From: Nitrospinaceae bacterium
GTDB lineage: Bacteria; Nitrospinota; Nitrospinia; Nitrospinales; VA-1
Direction of reading: 5' to 3'
Assembly (NCBI GenBank): GCA_029937655.1
Contig: JAPYPK010000097.1
Coordinates: forward strand, 1 to 5,306
DNA: 5,306 bases
Position 1 is the first letter of the stretch. The number at the start of each line of letters is the position of its first letter. Made by a program: the position numbers and the translations under genes. The notes under the pieces were generated by a model. That model was not told the DNA's origin. It did not search any database and saw only the letters and a program-made list of their open reading frames with translations. Positions 5,163 to 5,306 of the stretch are shown in pieces.

Positions 5163-5306
5163 ATGAGTGAAAAAGAAGTGCTGAAAACCAATCAAAGGTT
5201 TTATGATGCCTTTAATAAAAATGATATAGAGCTCATGATCGGGGTTTGGTTGAACGATCCAATTTCGCAGTGTATTCACCCAGGGTGGGACGTCCTGACT
5301 GGATTT
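5163..5306 (+). CDS. SnoaL-like / NTF2-fold protein, N-terminal part (3' end outside window)
   Basis: The first 48 codons of a gene cut by the right window edge. The protein opens with a predicted helix, LKTNQRFYDAFNKNDIELM, then VWLNDPISQCIHPGWDVLTG. The pattern FY.AF...D...M...W......CIHPGW..L.G is typical of the SnoaL_3/DUF4440-type branch of the NTF2-like superfamily, small cone-shaped proteins (about 120-150 residues) that include ketosteroid-isomerase-like and many uncharacterised members. No signal peptide is seen, so it is probably cytoplasmic. It begins 28 bases after the thioredoxin gene with its own GAGG site and is likely cotranscribed with the ccm genes. No enzymatic function can be assigned from this fragment. 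A link to cytochrome c maturation is only suggested by position. Confidence 0.85.
   Translation, partial: MSEKEVLKTNQRFYDAFNKNDIELMIGVWLNDPISQCIHPGWDVLTGF

Overview
This window is one continuous, co-directional (+ strand) gene cluster for System I cytochrome c maturation (Ccm). All genes run left to right, are tightly packed, and the whole window is moderately AT-rich. System I machinery, a thioredoxin-like partner with one membrane anchor, and membrane proteins with periplasmic active sites point to a Gram-negative bacterium that makes c-type cytochromes. The exact lineage cannot be read from the sequence. The unusual CcmH cysteine pattern, the separate small CcmI-like protein and the order F-H-I-A-B-D-C-thioredoxin differ from the E. 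coli ABCDEFGH order. I suspect a deltaproteobacterial-type or similar uncultured marine/sediment lineage, but this is a weak inference.

Layout: (1) 1-1298, the C-terminal two thirds of CcmF (haem lyase subunit), cut by the left window edge inside its WWD haem-handling motif. (2) 1301-1822, CcmH, with a non-canonical cysteine-rich motif. (3) 1819-2166, a 115-residue membrane-anchored protein resembling the N-terminal part of CcmI. (4) 2167-2261, the only real gap (about 95 bases). (5) 2262-3011 CcmA (ABC ATPase), 3040-3720 CcmB (permease), 3726-3878 CcmD (a 50-residue gene), 3871-4572 CcmC (haem handling). (6) 4529-5134, a membrane-anchored TlpA/CcmG-type thioredoxin that starts inside ccmC. 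(7) 5163 to the right edge, the start of a SnoaL-like/NTF2-fold small protein.

Working together (established for the Ccm families): CcmC with CcmD loads haem onto the chaperone CcmE, CcmAB hydrolyses ATP to release holo-CcmE, and the CcmF/H/I complex attaches haem to apocytochrome CXXCH cysteines, which are kept reduced by a CcmG-type thioredoxin and CcmH. CcmE is the one core component not present here; it may lie upstream of ccmF or elsewhere.

The cluster is largely an ordinary Ccm operon. The parts most worth a second look are the CcmH cysteine motif without CXXC, the stand-alone short CcmI-like protein, a perfect 13-bp inverted repeat inside ccmB, and the SnoaL-like gene placed directly after the thioredoxin gene. 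I see no mobile element, CRISPR array, tRNA or rRNA.
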